Shown one piece after another: positions 26,942 through 35,500 of a DNA stretch of 64,000 bases. The stretch spans positions 115,550 to 179,549 of the forward strand of contig JAFDXR010000016.1 in NCBI GenBank assembly GCA_018267825.1, given 5' to 3'. Position numbers and translations under genes: made by a program. The notes beneath the pieces were generated by a model. The model worked only from the letters and a program-made list of their open reading frames with translations, was not told the origin of the DNA and did no database searches. The DNA is from Bacteroidota bacterium (lineage in GTDB: Bacteria > Bacteroidota > Bacteroidia > B-17B0 > Aurantibacillaceae). Each line of letters starts with the position of its first letter. The stretch's first letter is position 1.

Positions 26942-27835
26942 GTGCAAAAACAAAACACCCTCCTCCTCTTCCTGCTGGCAGTGCTGGTAAGCTTGTCCAC
27001 CTACGCACAGCCCTATGTAGATCCCCTTAATTTCAACACGCAATATTATCAGACGACTTACAAAGACAGTGTCAGGGGCACCAGTCAGAATATGATCTAC
27101 AACCTGAACCTGTTTTTACCCAAAGAATTCAAAAACGGCAACACCCTCATTATCAGGGCAGGGGCCGAAAATGTGCATTCGCAATACTCGAATGGGTCTT
27201 ATACCTATGCCAATAACCTTTACTCCCTATCCATGCCTATAGGCATGCAACTGGTGAGTAGCAATAAAAAATGGAAAGGCCTTTTCCTGGCCCTGCCCAA
27301 GATCAACAGCGACTTCAAGGATGATCTGTCGCGCGATGTGCAGTTGGGAGGTATGGTGCTTGGCACCTATGTTAAGAACGATAACCTGAAATTTAAGCTG
27401 GGCCTCTATTACAGTCCTGAGTTCTGGGGCAATTTCTTTGTGCCGCTGGTGGGCATGGACTGGAAGATCAACAACCACTGGAGCATGTATGGGGTAATGC
27501 CTTCCAATTACCGCATCGAATACCGCGCCAATAATAAATTATACATGGGGCTTGGCTTTAAATCGTTCCAACGCTCTTACCGCTTATCAAAAGCTTATAA
27601 CAATGATTTTGTAAGGCTGCGCGATTCGCAGATCAAACTTTTCGTCGATTATTTCGTTTACAAAAAAATAATGCTGTTTGCCGACGTAGCCTATGGCGTG
27701 CCCTACAGCCTGACACAGTATTCGCATGGAAAGACACTGGATTTTCAAAACAACCCGCTGTATGCCCCCATGCACAACAGCATGCTGTTTACCCTTGGCT
27801 TTGCCTACAGAATTCGCCTCGACCTTAAGCCCTGA
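26942..27835 (+). CDS. Outer-membrane beta-barrel protein (DUF6268-like)
   Basis: About 297 residues from a GTG at 26942, which gives a clean signal peptide (hydrophobic LLLFLLAVLVSLSTYAQ); an ATG at 26873 in the same frame would add 23 residues and overlap the divergent kinase gene. The mature part is made of alternating amphipathic strands with aromatic girdle residues (for example KLFVDYFVYKKIMLFADVAYG) and ends in a barrel-type segment (LFTLGFAYRIRLDLKP). It resembles the DUF6268 family of outer membrane proteins, a moderate-confidence match. The FUSC gene follows after 14 bp, so the two may form one envelope transport unit. Confidence 0.72.
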   Translation: MQKQNTLLLFLLAVLVSLSTYAQPYVDPLNFNTQYYQTTYKDSVRGTSQNMIYNLNLFLPKEFKNGNTLIIRAGAENVHSQYSNGSYTYANNLYSLSMPIGMQLVSSNKKWKGLFLALPKINSDFKDDLSRDVQLGGMVLGTYVKNDNLKFKLGLYYSPEFWGNFFVPLVGMDWKINNHWSMYGVMPSNYRIEYRANNKLYMGLGFKSFQRSYRLSKAYNNDFVRLRDSQIKLFVDYFVYKKIMLFADVAYGVPYSLTQYSHGKTLDFQNNPLYAPMHNSMLFTLGFAYRIRLDLKP

Positions 27836-27849
27836 AAAACCATAGCGCC

Positions 27850-28401
27850 ATGCGTTACTTCAACATCACATCCACCGGTATCTCTTATGCCATCAGAATC
27901 TGGCTGGGATGCGGCATCGTATGGTGGAGCCTTTATTACCTGCATGATTCCAAAAAAATATGGGCCATGATTTCGGTGATCGTGGTTTCCGATCCTGATT
28001 TCGGGGTCGTGAGAACAACAACGATTTCAAGGGTGGTCAACACCCTGGTAGGCTGTGCCCTGGGACTTGTTTTCGTTTACCTGTTCAATACGAATGTATG
28101 GTCGCTCATGGCTGCCATTACCTTATCGGTGATCATCAGTACATCGTTCAGGAATTTTCCGACCAGCTGGAAGCTGGCTCCTACCACCGTACTGATTGTG
28201 ATGATGCCTGCCGTAGCCGAACATGCCAGCTGGAAGGAAGCCATGATCCTGGCCCTCACCCGCTCTGCCGAAATTCTTTACGGAAGCCTGGTGGCATTTG
28301 TGCTCGGGTATATTTTCGTAAAAGTGAAAGAAAAATATGATCTGTCCTATGAAAAGCAGGAAACCGAAAAGCAAAATCCTTCCGGTGATCACCATGAATA
28401 G
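27850..28401 (+). CDS. FUSC family inner membrane protein (aromatic acid exporter-like)
   Basis: 183 residues with about five membrane segments and the FUSC signature layout: GCGIVWWSLYYLHDSKKIWAMIS, VVSDPDFGVVRTTTISRVV and NTLVGCALGLVFVYLF. The family includes the efflux proteins AaeB and YccS; this one is short and lacks their large cytoplasmic domains, like the FUSC_2 branch. Ends in a charged cytoplasmic tail. It starts 14 bp after the beta-barrel gene and ends 3 bp before the convergent 158-residue gene. Confidence 0.8.
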   Translation: MRYFNITSTGISYAIRIWLGCGIVWWSLYYLHDSKKIWAMISVIVVSDPDFGVVRTTTISRVVNTLVGCALGLVFVYLFNTNVWSLMAAITLSVIISTSFRNFPTSWKLAPTTVLIVMMPAVAEHASWKEAMILALTRSAEILYGSLVAFVLGYIFVKVKEKYDLSYEKQETEKQNPSGDHHE

Positions 28402-28404
28402 GAA

Positions 28405-28881
28405 TCAGCCCAGGCTCTCCAGTTCAGCCGCATAATCGGCCTGCAGATCTTCGTGCATCGCAGATACCAGTTTCCGTATTTTTTCAACCTGGCGCTGGTA
28501 CATATTCCGGATAACTTCGTTTTTATGCAGCGGAATACCCTTATTTTTCAGACTGTTACAGAAATACAAGAGCAGCTCCACTTCAGCCTGTTTATCACCC
28601 ATATAACGGCAGTAACGAGCCGTCATACGAAGAATCTTCTGGAGGCCTTTTTTCGCAAAATATAAGTTATCGCGGATGTTCAGTTCCTGGAACGAGGCAT
28701 CCATTTCCTGTTTTATGGTTTGAATAAAGGCCTGTTTATCGTGGCTCTCGAATAAAAGAAAATGAAGTAGTGCTTTATTATCGGCTTTATATTTTGCCAG
28801 CCGCACACAAAGTTCCACCAATTGGGCTTTACCGAGCTCATTCAGTTCTTTCTTTATATCGTGAACACTGGCAGCTTTCAT
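28405..28881 (-). CDS. Conserved hypothetical helical protein
   Basis: 158 residues, no family recognised. Predicted almost wholly alpha-helical and highly charged, with Lys-rich helices and LLHFLLFESHDKQAF and TARYCRYMGDKQAEVELLLYF segments. No signal peptide. Its ATG overlaps the stop of the DUF3820 gene by 4 bases (ATGA), so the two are translationally coupled and perhaps act together. Confidence 0.72.
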   Translation of the reverse strand: MKAASVHDIKKELNELGKAQLVELCVRLAKYKADNKALLHFLLFESHDKQAFIQTIKQEMDASFQELNIRDNLYFAKKGLQKILRMTARYCRYMGDKQAEVELLLYFCNSLKNKGIPLHKNEVIRNMYQRQVEKIRKLVSAMHEDLQADYAAELESLG

Positions 28882-29054
28882 ATTTTGCTTTTCAATGGGT
28901 CCAAAAGATACTCCAGGCCATTCAGTTTAATTTCGTACATTGTAGCTAACAACATTCCCAGTTTTCCATCCGGGAAGCCTTCGCGGTTAAACCATTCCAG
29001 ATAGGAAACAGGCAGGTCGCAGATCCGACGCCCCTTATACTTGCCATAGGGCAT
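28878..29054 (-). CDS. DUF3820 family small protein
   Basis: 58 residues from the ATG at 29054: MPYGKYKGRRICDLPVSYL then WFNREGFPDGKLGMLLATMYEIKLNGLEYLL, a near-perfect fit to the DUF3820 consensus (GKYKG, LP-x-x-YL-x-WF, GFP-x-GKLG). The open frame extends upstream to 29129, but the added residues are low-complexity and absent from the family. Members have been called quorum-sensing-regulated virulence factors on thin evidence. Coupled to the helical 158-residue gene. Confidence 0.82.
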   Translation of the reverse strand: MPYGKYKGRRICDLPVSYLEWFNREGFPDGKLGMLLATMYEIKLNGLEYLLDPLKSKI

Positions 29055-29270
29055 TTGTGTACTTACAAGTAACAATAATGATGACGATCCGGAAGGAGTT
29101 GGCACAGAACCCATAGCACAAAGAAACAAAATAAACAGATATCCTGTTTTCCTGGTGCATGGAGCCGGTAAATATGACTTTTATCATATTCACCAGTGAC
29201 CACACTCACCTGGTCTCCTTGATGAAGGTTCTATTTTTACTCACAGTTCAGACAATTTTTTTTAAAGACG

Positions 29271-30038
29271 ATGAAATCAGGCTTTTTATATAACCTTCTC
29301 ACGGAAACGGCAGATATCTACCGGTTTGCCCTGCGCTTCTTTAAAGAAGGCTTCAGGCCTCGATACGAATTCGGTGAGCTGATCCGGCAGTGCTATTATA
29401 TAGGAAACAAAACACTGGGACTTGTTGGTATAACCGGTTTCATTATGGGACTTGTTATAACCATACAATCTCATCCGTCTATGGAGGCTTTCGGGGCCGA
29501 ATCGTGGTTACCATCGGTTGTATCGGTGTCGCTGGTTCGTGAAATTGTTCCGGTAATTACCGCGCTGATCTGCGCCGGTAAGATCGGTTCAGGTATTGGT
29601 GCGGAACTGGGTTCTATGAAAGTAACCGAACAGATTGATGCTATGGAAGTATCGGGCACCAATCCTTTTAAATACCTGGTCGTTACGCGTGTATTTGCAA
29701 CCATGCTGATGATACCCTTGCTGGTTATTCTGAGCGATACAATCGGATTATATGGCGCTTACCTGGGTGTCAATATGAAACAAGTGGTGAGTTTTCATTT
29801 ATTCACCAACCAGGTTTTTGAAAAACTTACGTATGCCGATGTTATGCCATCTATTATAAAATCTTTTTTCTTTGGTTTTGCCATTGGGATCATCGGTTGT
29901 TTCAAGGGATACAATACCACCAATGGTACTCAGGGCGTAGGGCGCGCAGCCAACTCCGCTGTTGTGGCCGCTACATTTGTTGTTTTCCTCATTGATTTAA
30001 TGGCTGCTCAGATCGCCGATATACTGCATATAACATGA
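29271..30038 (+). CDS. mlaE: MlaE-type ABC transporter permease (phospholipid transport)
   Basis: Inner-membrane permease of the Mla lipid-transport system, 255 residues with about five hydrophobic segments. Family motifs: GLVGITGFIMGLVITIQS, VSLVREIVPVITALICAGKIGSGIGAELGSMKVTEQIDAMEVSG (the conserved EQIDA loop that contacts the ATPase) and GIIGCFKGYNTTNGTQGVGRAANSAVV. It overlaps the ATPase gene by 4 bases (ATGA) and is followed by the MCE gene, so the operon is mlaE-mlaF-mlaD. No MlaB (STAS) or MlaC gene is present here, as is common outside Proteobacteria. Confidence 0.93.
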   Translation: MKSGFLYNLLTETADIYRFALRFFKEGFRPRYEFGELIRQCYYIGNKTLGLVGITGFIMGLVITIQSHPSMEAFGAESWLPSVVSVSLVREIVPVITALICAGKIGSGIGAELGSMKVTEQIDAMEVSGTNPFKYLVVTRVFATMLMIPLLVILSDTIGLYGAYLGVNMKQVVSFHLFTNQVFEKLTYADVMPSIIKSFFFGFAIGIIGCFKGYNTTNGTQGVGRAANSAVVAATFVVFLIDLMAAQIADILHIT

Positions 30039-30787
30039 GCCTGGAAAACATAGCACCGAGTTCACCGGTTATTCATATCCGCGGATTAAAAAAGTCTTTT
30101 GGAAATAATGCCGTGCTGCGGAATTTCGATATGGACCTGAACCCGGGCGAAAATGTTGTGGTGCTTGGAAAATCTGGTTCCGGCAAATCTGTGCTCATCA
30201 AATGTATCATTGGATTGATGCAACCCGATGAGGGCGATCTTCTTGTGTTTGGCGACAATGTTCCGACCCTGTCGCACGACGACCTGGATAAGATGCGCGT
30301 TAAAGTAGGCTTTCTGTTTCAGAGCAATGCCCTGTACGACTCCATGACAGTACGCGAAAACCTGGAGTTCCCTTTACGGCGTCACTGGATTAGAACAGGT
30401 AAGGAAAATGTGAATGACCTGGTGATGGAAGCGCTGACCAATGTAGGCCTGGCAGATACTGTTGACATGATGCCGGGAGAACTTTCAGGAGGTATGCGCA
30501 AACGTATTGCCCTCGCACGCACCCTCATCCTGAAACCAAAGATCATTCTGTACGATGAGCCTACAACCGGACTGGACCCTATTACTGCCAAAGAGATCAG
30601 TAACCTGATGCTTGACATACAGAAGAAATACAATACCTCTTCTATTATCATATCACATGATATGAATTGCGTGAGGATTACAGCAAACCGGATTGTGATG
30701 CTGATTGATGGTTATTGTTATGCCAACGGAACCTATGATGAATTAAAACGTTCGGATGATAAGCGAATACGACAGTTTTTTGATTAA
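30035..30787 (+). CDS. mlaF: MlaF-type ABC transporter ATPase (phospholipid transport)
   Basis: 250 residues. Complete ABC ATPase: Walker A GKSGSGKSVLIK, Q-loop FLFQSNALYDSMTVRENLEFPL (the SNALYDSMTV block is typical of MlaF), signature LSGGMRKRIALAR, Walker B IILYDEPTTGLDP and switch His in IIISHDMN. Drives lipid movement by MlaE with the MCE protein. Starts inside the mlaE stop (4-base overlap); the MCE gene starts 17 bp downstream. Confidence 0.95.
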   Translation: MSLENIAPSSPVIHIRGLKKSFGNNAVLRNFDMDLNPGENVVVLGKSGSGKSVLIKCIIGLMQPDEGDLLVFGDNVPTLSHDDLDKMRVKVGFLFQSNALYDSMTVRENLEFPLRRHWIRTGKENVNDLVMEALTNVGLADTVDMMPGELSGGMRKRIALARTLILKPKIILYDEPTTGLDPITAKEISNLMLDIQKKYNTSSIIISHDMNCVRITANRIVMLIDGYCYANGTYDELKRSDDKRIRQFFD

Positions 30788-30804
30788 CCAATTGATTTGA
30801 AACT

Positions 30805-31776
30805 ATGAAAGAACAATCTATGAACCGCGTAAAACTGGGAGCTTTTGTACTGATTGCTACATTGCTGCTGATACTCGGGCTTTATTACATCGGTAGTAAG
30901 AAAAATATTTTCCATTCGACCATTTCCGTAAAGGCAAGCTTCAATAATGTAGGCGGTTTACTGCCGGGGAACAATGTCAGATTTAATGGTATTAATGTGG
31001 GAACGATCTCCAAAGTTTATGCAGTTGCAGATTCTCTGATTTGCGTGGATTTCAAAATTGATAAAGATGTGACACAGTACATACATAAAAACGCTGTAGC
31101 CAGTATTGGTACGGATGGTTTACTGGGTAACAAACTGATCAATATTTCTCCGGGTCATGGCCAGTCTGCGCCGCTGGAGGAAGGCGACGAACTTGCCTCC
31201 GTAAATCCTATTCAGATGGATAATGCATTGCGTACACTGACAATGACTAACGACAACCTGAAAGAAATTACTGACAACCTGAAAGGTGTTTCGGAAAAAT
31301 TCAATGCCGATAATTCGTTGTGGAAACTCCTGACAGACACTACCCTGGCCGCAAATGTAAAAAATGCCATCGTAAAATTTAAACTGACCGGCGAAAATAC
31401 GGCGATCATCACCGGCGACCTGAGCCGCATTGTGCAGGATGTAAAAAAAGGCAAAGGAAGCATTGGTGCTTTACTGACAGATACCGCGTTCTCAACAAAG
31501 CTGAACCAGACCATTGTGAACATACACAGTATCAGCGATACGCTGGGCGTGATTTCCGGAAATTTCAGCCTGATCTCCTCACGTCTCAAAAACGGGCAGG
31601 GAACTGTTGGCATGCTGCTTACCGATACCACGTTTGTACATAACCTGAATCAAAGTATGAACAGCATCAAAACCGGCACAGGCAGCTTCAGTGAAAATAT
31701 GGAGGCCCTTAAACATTCCTGGCCATTTAAAAAGTATTTCCGCAAACAGCAGAAAGCAAATAAAACCGGAAAATAA
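30805..31776 (+). CDS. mlaD: MCE (MlaD) family periplasmic lipid-binding protein
   Basis: 323 residues. One N-terminal membrane helix (about 13-27), then an MCE domain (about 38-115: VKASFNNVGGLLPGNNVRFNGINVGTI) that forms a hexameric ring with a central lipid channel, then a long helical region with two related repeats (GDLSRIVQDVKKGKGSIGALLTDTAF and GNFSLISSRLKNGQGTVGMLLTDTTF). Those repeats of about 55 residues are common in Bacteroidota MCE proteins and may extend the channel. Ends 6 bp before the convergent HMA gene. Confidence 0.92.
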   Translation: MKEQSMNRVKLGAFVLIATLLLILGLYYIGSKKNIFHSTISVKASFNNVGGLLPGNNVRFNGINVGTISKVYAVADSLICVDFKIDKDVTQYIHKNAVASIGTDGLLGNKLINISPGHGQSAPLEEGDELASVNPIQMDNALRTLTMTNDNLKEITDNLKGVSEKFNADNSLWKLLTDTTLAANVKNAIVKFKLTGENTAIITGDLSRIVQDVKKGKGSIGALLTDTAFSTKLNQTIVNIHSISDTLGVISGNFSLISSRLKNGQGTVGMLLTDTTFVHNLNQSMNSIKTGTGSFSENMEALKHSWPFKKYFRKQQKANKTGK

Positions 31777-31782
31777 TCCGGC

Positions 31783-32118
31783 TTATTTCCGATCGTACTG
31801 GCAACATTCGGGCAAACTCTGGTATGCCTTATCATCACCGGTATACAGCTCGGTATCATAACCGGTCGCAGCAATCTTCCTTTCGATCTGGCCGAGGTTA
31901 ATCTTTGTGCTGTCAAAAGAAACGGTCATCATCTTAGTGTCTTTATTCCAGTCGGCACTGGTCACACCATCTGTTTTCAGAGCGCCCTCGATGGTTTCCT
32001 TACACATATCGCAGTTTCCCCATACTTTAAATCCGGCAGATGCATTGCCTTTTGCGCCACAGGCCAGGATAAAGCTACAAACAGAGATACAGATAACTAT
32101 TTTAAAAACTGTTTTCAT
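31783..32118 (-). CDS. HMA-domain (heavy-metal-binding) lipoprotein
   Basis: 111 residues. The signal peptide ends FILAC (C20), a lipobox. A heavy-metal-associated domain follows with the metal site NCDMC (C36, C39) and the ferredoxin-like fold typical of CopZ/ATX1 proteins (TIEGALKTDGVTSADW, KINLGQIERKIAATGYDTE). The C-terminus adds another Cys pair (PECCQYD). Being exported, it would bind Cu(I) or similar metal in the envelope rather than the cytoplasm. Its ATG overlaps the stop of the multicopper oxidase gene by 4 bases, so the two are translationally coupled. Confidence 0.86.
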   Translation of the reverse strand: MKTVFKIVICISVCSFILACGAKGNASAGFKVWGNCDMCKETIEGALKTDGVTSADWNKDTKMMTVSFDSTKINLGQIERKIAATGYDTELYTGDDKAYQSLPECCQYDRK

Positions 32119-33830
32119 TCAATCATTATTTTTTGAGTGGTATTTGTATTGTTTTTCCGGATTTCAAGCATATAAATTCCCGGCTCAAAACCGGACACAT
32201 CCAGGTTCACATCCGATGCAGACACCCTGCCGGAAGCATATATACACTGCCCCAGATTATTATAAAATGCAATTCTTATATCATCGTTTACATTGAAATC
32301 CTTTACATCAATATGCAGTGTCTGACCAGCCGGATTCGGGTATACTGAAATACCCCAATCATCCTTATAGAGCTGCTTCACCCCTGTTACCGGTGGTTTT
32401 ACCACAAACTGGCCCATCATACCGTCGTCTTCGTGCATGAGCACATGGCAATGGTACATGTAGGGCACAACGGTATCAGCAAAGTCTTCGAACCGTGTAA
32501 TGAACCGCACGGTTTCATTGGGACTTACCAGCACCACATCTTTTCTGCCACGCTCTTCGGGGGCTGGCAGATTTCCGTCGCGGTCGAGCACATAAAACTG
32601 TGTGTCGTGCAGGTGAAACGGATGAGCAACCATTGTTTGATTTGATAACTCCCAGATCTCAATATTATTCAAAGGAATCCGGTAATCAATACGCATCATA
32701 TCAAATAACTGGTTGTTAAAATAAAATGGTCCGTCCATCACCATCATATTTTGTGCGGTCATGGTAATTGTTCTGGTGATTACGGCCTGCGAAGCCGTGT
32801 ATGGCGTTACATTAACCAGTGTTGAGGGTATTGTAAGTACAGGATTGGAGGTAGCAGGAACTACATTTATTTTCAGGATATTGAAATCTGTTCCGTTTAA
32901 AGGGCTATCCATCGGAGGGTTTCCGGGAGGCATAGGCATGGTGGGCCCACCCTGTACGCCCATGGGTAATTCGGATGCATAACTCATCAGGTAAAGGCTC
33001 TGTCCGGACATACCGCTGAGGTCAATTAAGATCTCTGCACGTTCACCGGGTGCCAGGCGAATGCGTGTAACATTGACAGGCGCATTCAGTAATCCGCCAT
33101 CCGAACCAATGACTTTAAATGCCTTGTTTCCGGAAAAACCGAAATTATAATTACGTTCTCCGCCTGCATTCAGTAACCGCATGCGGACAACCTGTGCCGG
33201 CAGTCCGGCGAATACGCTATAGCCGTAATTGGCGCGGGCGCCATTAACGAGCAGCAGGCTGTCTTCCATTCCTTTCGGCATAACCTGGTTCACACTGTCG
33301 AGCTGCTGAGTTTGCACAATCACCGGAACATCATCTACGCCATATGTGCGCGGCAGATTCAATGCAGCTTCCTGGGCATCTCTCACAATAATAAGACCGG
33401 CTGCTCCTTTAAGAGCGTGAAGGGCTGTTTTACCATGAAAATGCGGATGATACCAGTAGGTTGATGCTTTATCCAACACCGTAAATCCAGGCGACCAGGT
33501 GGCATTGGGCAGAATAGCGGTGTGCGGGCCTCCGTCGTTCACCGATGCCACATGCAGACCATGCCAGTGAACAGTCGTTGTATCGGCAATATGATTGGTG
33601 ACTGTAAAACTGTAGGTATTTCCGTTTTTCAACAGGAGTGTTGGTCCAAGGTAGGCGTGTGTATTGAAGCCCAGTGTTTTTGTTTTAGGGCCTGGCCGGA
33701 ACGCCACACTGTCCTGATGCATCATCAACCCAATGGCTGAACTGTTGATTGTATCGGGGATGTATAATTGTGTTTGTGCACTCAATGCTGCTGTGAAAAG
33801 CCAGGCAATAGTTCCCAAAAGATGTTTCAT
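32115..33830 (-). CDS. Multicopper oxidase with T9SS type A sorting domain
   Basis: 571 residues. Signal peptide (about 1-18), three cupredoxin domains and the four copper ligand motifs: HWHGLH (88-93), HPHFHG (128-133), HPFHLHDTQFYVL and YHCHVLMHEDDGMMG. A Met- and Pro-rich loop (GPTMPMPPGNPPMDS) resembles the Met-rich Cu(I) site of CueO/CopA-type cuprous oxidases. The last 80 residues are a T9SS sorting domain (VYPNPAGQTLHIDV, then PGIYMLEIRKN), so the enzyme is predicted to be secreted across the outer membrane and held at the surface or released. Translationally coupled to the HMA gene. Confidence 0.92.
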   Translation of the reverse strand: MKHLLGTIAWLFTAALSAQTQLYIPDTINSSAIGLMMHQDSVAFRPGPKTKTLGFNTHAYLGPTLLLKNGNTYSFTVTNHIADTTTVHWHGLHVASVNDGGPHTAILPNATWSPGFTVLDKASTYWYHPHFHGKTALHALKGAAGLIIVRDAQEAALNLPRTYGVDDVPVIVQTQQLDSVNQVMPKGMEDSLLLVNGARANYGYSVFAGLPAQVVRMRLLNAGGERNYNFGFSGNKAFKVIGSDGGLLNAPVNVTRIRLAPGERAEILIDLSGMSGQSLYLMSYASELPMGVQGGPTMPMPPGNPPMDSPLNGTDFNILKINVVPATSNPVLTIPSTLVNVTPYTASQAVITRTITMTAQNMMVMDGPFYFNNQLFDMMRIDYRIPLNNIEIWELSNQTMVAHPFHLHDTQFYVLDRDGNLPAPEERGRKDVVLVSPNETVRFITRFEDFADTVVPYMYHCHVLMHEDDGMMGQFVVKPPVTGVKQLYKDDWGISVYPNPAGQTLHIDVKDFNVNDDIRIAFYNNLGQCIYASGRVSASDVNLDVSGFEPGIYMLEIRKNNTNTTQKIMIE

Positions 33831-33845
33831 AAGATTGAATGTTTT

Positions 33846-33873
33846 ATAAAACGGGTCAAATGACCCGTTTTTA
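33846..33873 (-). terminator. Hairpin terminator after the T9SS cargo gene
   Basis: Symmetric hairpin AAAACGGGTCA-AA-TGACCCGTTTT (33848-33871), 3 bp beyond the stop of the T9SS cargo gene on the minus strand. The T run after it on that strand is short (four T), so termination may be partial, allowing some readthrough to the oxidase gene. Confidence 0.6.
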
Positions 33874-33876
33874 CGA

Positions 33877-34773
33877 TTACTGAATAATCACCTTCTGTAC
33901 CACAGGTAAAGCCTGTTCTGAAAACACTTTCAGAAAATACGTTCCTTTCGGAAGATCGGTTGTATTTATTTCAATTTCCTGCTTAGTCTGGATCTCGCTT
34001 AGCTGAAACTCTTTAACGAGAACACCACGCACATCGATTAACTGCATGCCGGTAACAGGCGCTGCACTCTCTTTCAGGAGAACTGTAAATTTGTTGCTGG
34101 CCGGATTCGGGTAAACAGCTATTTCTGTCTGGCTCTTTGCTGCATTTTGAACACCCATAACCGTTCCGCTGAAAGCCAGATTATCGACATACAGGTAGCT
34201 ATTGGCAACCGGCGTACTTCCACTGGCCGACAGAACAATAATACCGGAATCAGGCATAGCAGTGCTTTTGTAAGTCAGGTTTATGGTGAAGGTTGTCCAG
34301 CTCATGGCCATTCCGGTAAGTGGATGCATTGCCTTTGCAATGGTATCGCGCATCATCATGGCAGAGTTCCATTTGGTGAGGTAAACAGCCACAAAACCCT
34401 GGTCGGCACCGGAGGCCATATACTGCCAGTTACCCGTGAGGCTCACCGGCATCTGGTTAAATGCGAAACCGGATTTCGGTTTCATGTTCATCATATCTAT
34501 TACACCGGATACAGCTACACCGGGCATGACGCCCATGGCTCCGGCTGTTTTTGAAACCAGTTTAATATAGGAAGTACCGGGGTTTCCGGGGGTTCCTTTG
34601 GTGCAGGTATAAACACCTGTGCTTGTTGTCATGGCATTCAGCTGATCCCAGCCATCAGGATTGTTGTAAGTACCCATGCTTGTCCAGTTTTCGAAGCCCG
34701 GGTTTGGTATCTGAGAATAAAGCGACAGACTCACTGTTGCCGCCAGAATAGTTATAAATAGTGTCTTTTTCAT
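33877..34773 (-). CDS. Secreted protein with T9SS type A sorting domain, function unknown
   Basis: 298 residues. Signal peptide ends LSLYSQ; the mature protein starts PNPGFENWTSMGTYNNPDGWDQ, the opening of a jelly-roll, carbohydrate-binding-like domain seen in many Bacteroidota secreted proteins. The middle is unusually Met-rich (TAGAMGVMPGVAVSGVIDMM, then WNSAMMMRDTIAKAM). The C-terminal 80 residues are a T9SS sorting domain (VYPNPASNKFTV, then LPKGTYFLKVFSEQ). It lies between the HYC_CC_PP gene and the multicopper oxidase; Met-rich patches could bind Cu(I), but that is inference. Confidence 0.85.
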   Translation of the reverse strand: MKKTLFITILAATVSLSLYSQIPNPGFENWTSMGTYNNPDGWDQLNAMTTSTGVYTCTKGTPGNPGTSYIKLVSKTAGAMGVMPGVAVSGVIDMMNMKPKSGFAFNQMPVSLTGNWQYMASGADQGFVAVYLTKWNSAMMMRDTIAKAMHPLTGMAMSWTTFTINLTYKSTAMPDSGIIVLSASGSTPVANSYLYVDNLAFSGTVMGVQNAAKSQTEIAVYPNPASNKFTVLLKESAAPVTGMQLIDVRGVLVKEFQLSEIQTKQEIEINTTDLPKGTYFLKVFSEQALPVVQKVIIQ

Positions 34774-34874
34774 GGTATGATTTAGTTGTGATTAAAATAG
34801 AATGATCGTGGCTTTATGCCAAAGAGAAGCATGCTTGCAGATGCAAACGTGCTTTACAGATAATGACACTAAAA

Positions 34875-35261
34875 TCAAATGATAAGAACCCGGTTCTTAA
34901 CGTATAAGGGATTATCGTACAAGACCGGTGGAGAGTAACAGGAAGATGCACCGGCGAAATGAAACGCATCGGGCACATGGAGCAGCAATTGTATGGCAAC
35001 GATATCGGTAACCTGGGATGGAGGTGTATTAATTTCGGCTGTTTTTACAGACTGATGAATGTCTTTGACTTTGATAAGGGCCTGTTTGTTTTTACAACAA
35101 CCTGCGCTTTTCTTTTTAGAGCCGCAGCATCCCTTTTCATTTCCGTTTCCGAAAAAAGAAATGCTTTTATACTTACCACCGCAATAATGCAGTTGAATAT
35201 TTACACCGCACATGATAGATGTATATAAACACAGCAGAGAGAGTATCAGTACTTTTTTCAT
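34875..35261 (-). CDS. HYC_CC_PP family small exported protein
   Basis: 128 residues from the ATG at 35261. Signal peptide followed by the family-defining features in order: LHYCGGKYKS (HYC), GCCGSKKKSAGCCKNKQ (two Cys-Cys pairs) and SCYSPPVLYDNPL (PP) near the C-terminus. The family, known only in Bacteroidota, usually lies beside copper or heavy-metal genes; metal binding by the Cys/His motifs is likely but unproven. An upstream in-frame ATG at 35312 is rejected because a -7 box lies just before 35261. Confidence 0.86.
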   Translation of the reverse strand: MKKVLILSLLCLYTSIMCGVNIQLHYCGGKYKSISFFGNGNEKGCCGSKKKSAGCCKNKQALIKVKDIHQSVKTAEINTPPSQVTDIVAIQLLLHVPDAFHFAGASSCYSPPVLYDNPLYVKNRVLII

Positions 35262-35270
35262 TGCTAAAAA

Positions 35271-35278
35271 CAAATATA
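35271..35278 (-). promoter_or_regulatory. -7 promoter box (TATATTTG) of the HYC_CC_PP gene
   Basis: Exact TAnnTTTG match on the minus strand, nine bases before the ATG at 35261. Predicts a leader of about 5 bases. No -33 TTG seen. Confidence 0.45.
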
Positions 35279-35500
35279 TAGAATCGGGCCGACAGAAAAA
35301 AATGCCTTTCATTCGCCGGTTGTGAAGTCATATTGATAATTAAGTAATTAGAGTACCATTCCGCATAGGATTCTCATTCTTATCAAAAAACAAGCGACTT
35401 TAAACAGCTTCAGTTTTTGAAGAGCGCGATACCTGCAGGCACCATCTCATAAACATGCTGTTCAGATGAATAAAACTTTTTTGAAATCAGAAGGGTATTA

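Noticed and set aside
26881..27000. Extra 40 N-terminal residues on the small P-loop kinase
   Set aside because: The added part is basic and Cys-rich, overlaps the divergent gene's leader, and the ATG at 26880 puts the Walker A motif at the usual distance from the N-terminus.
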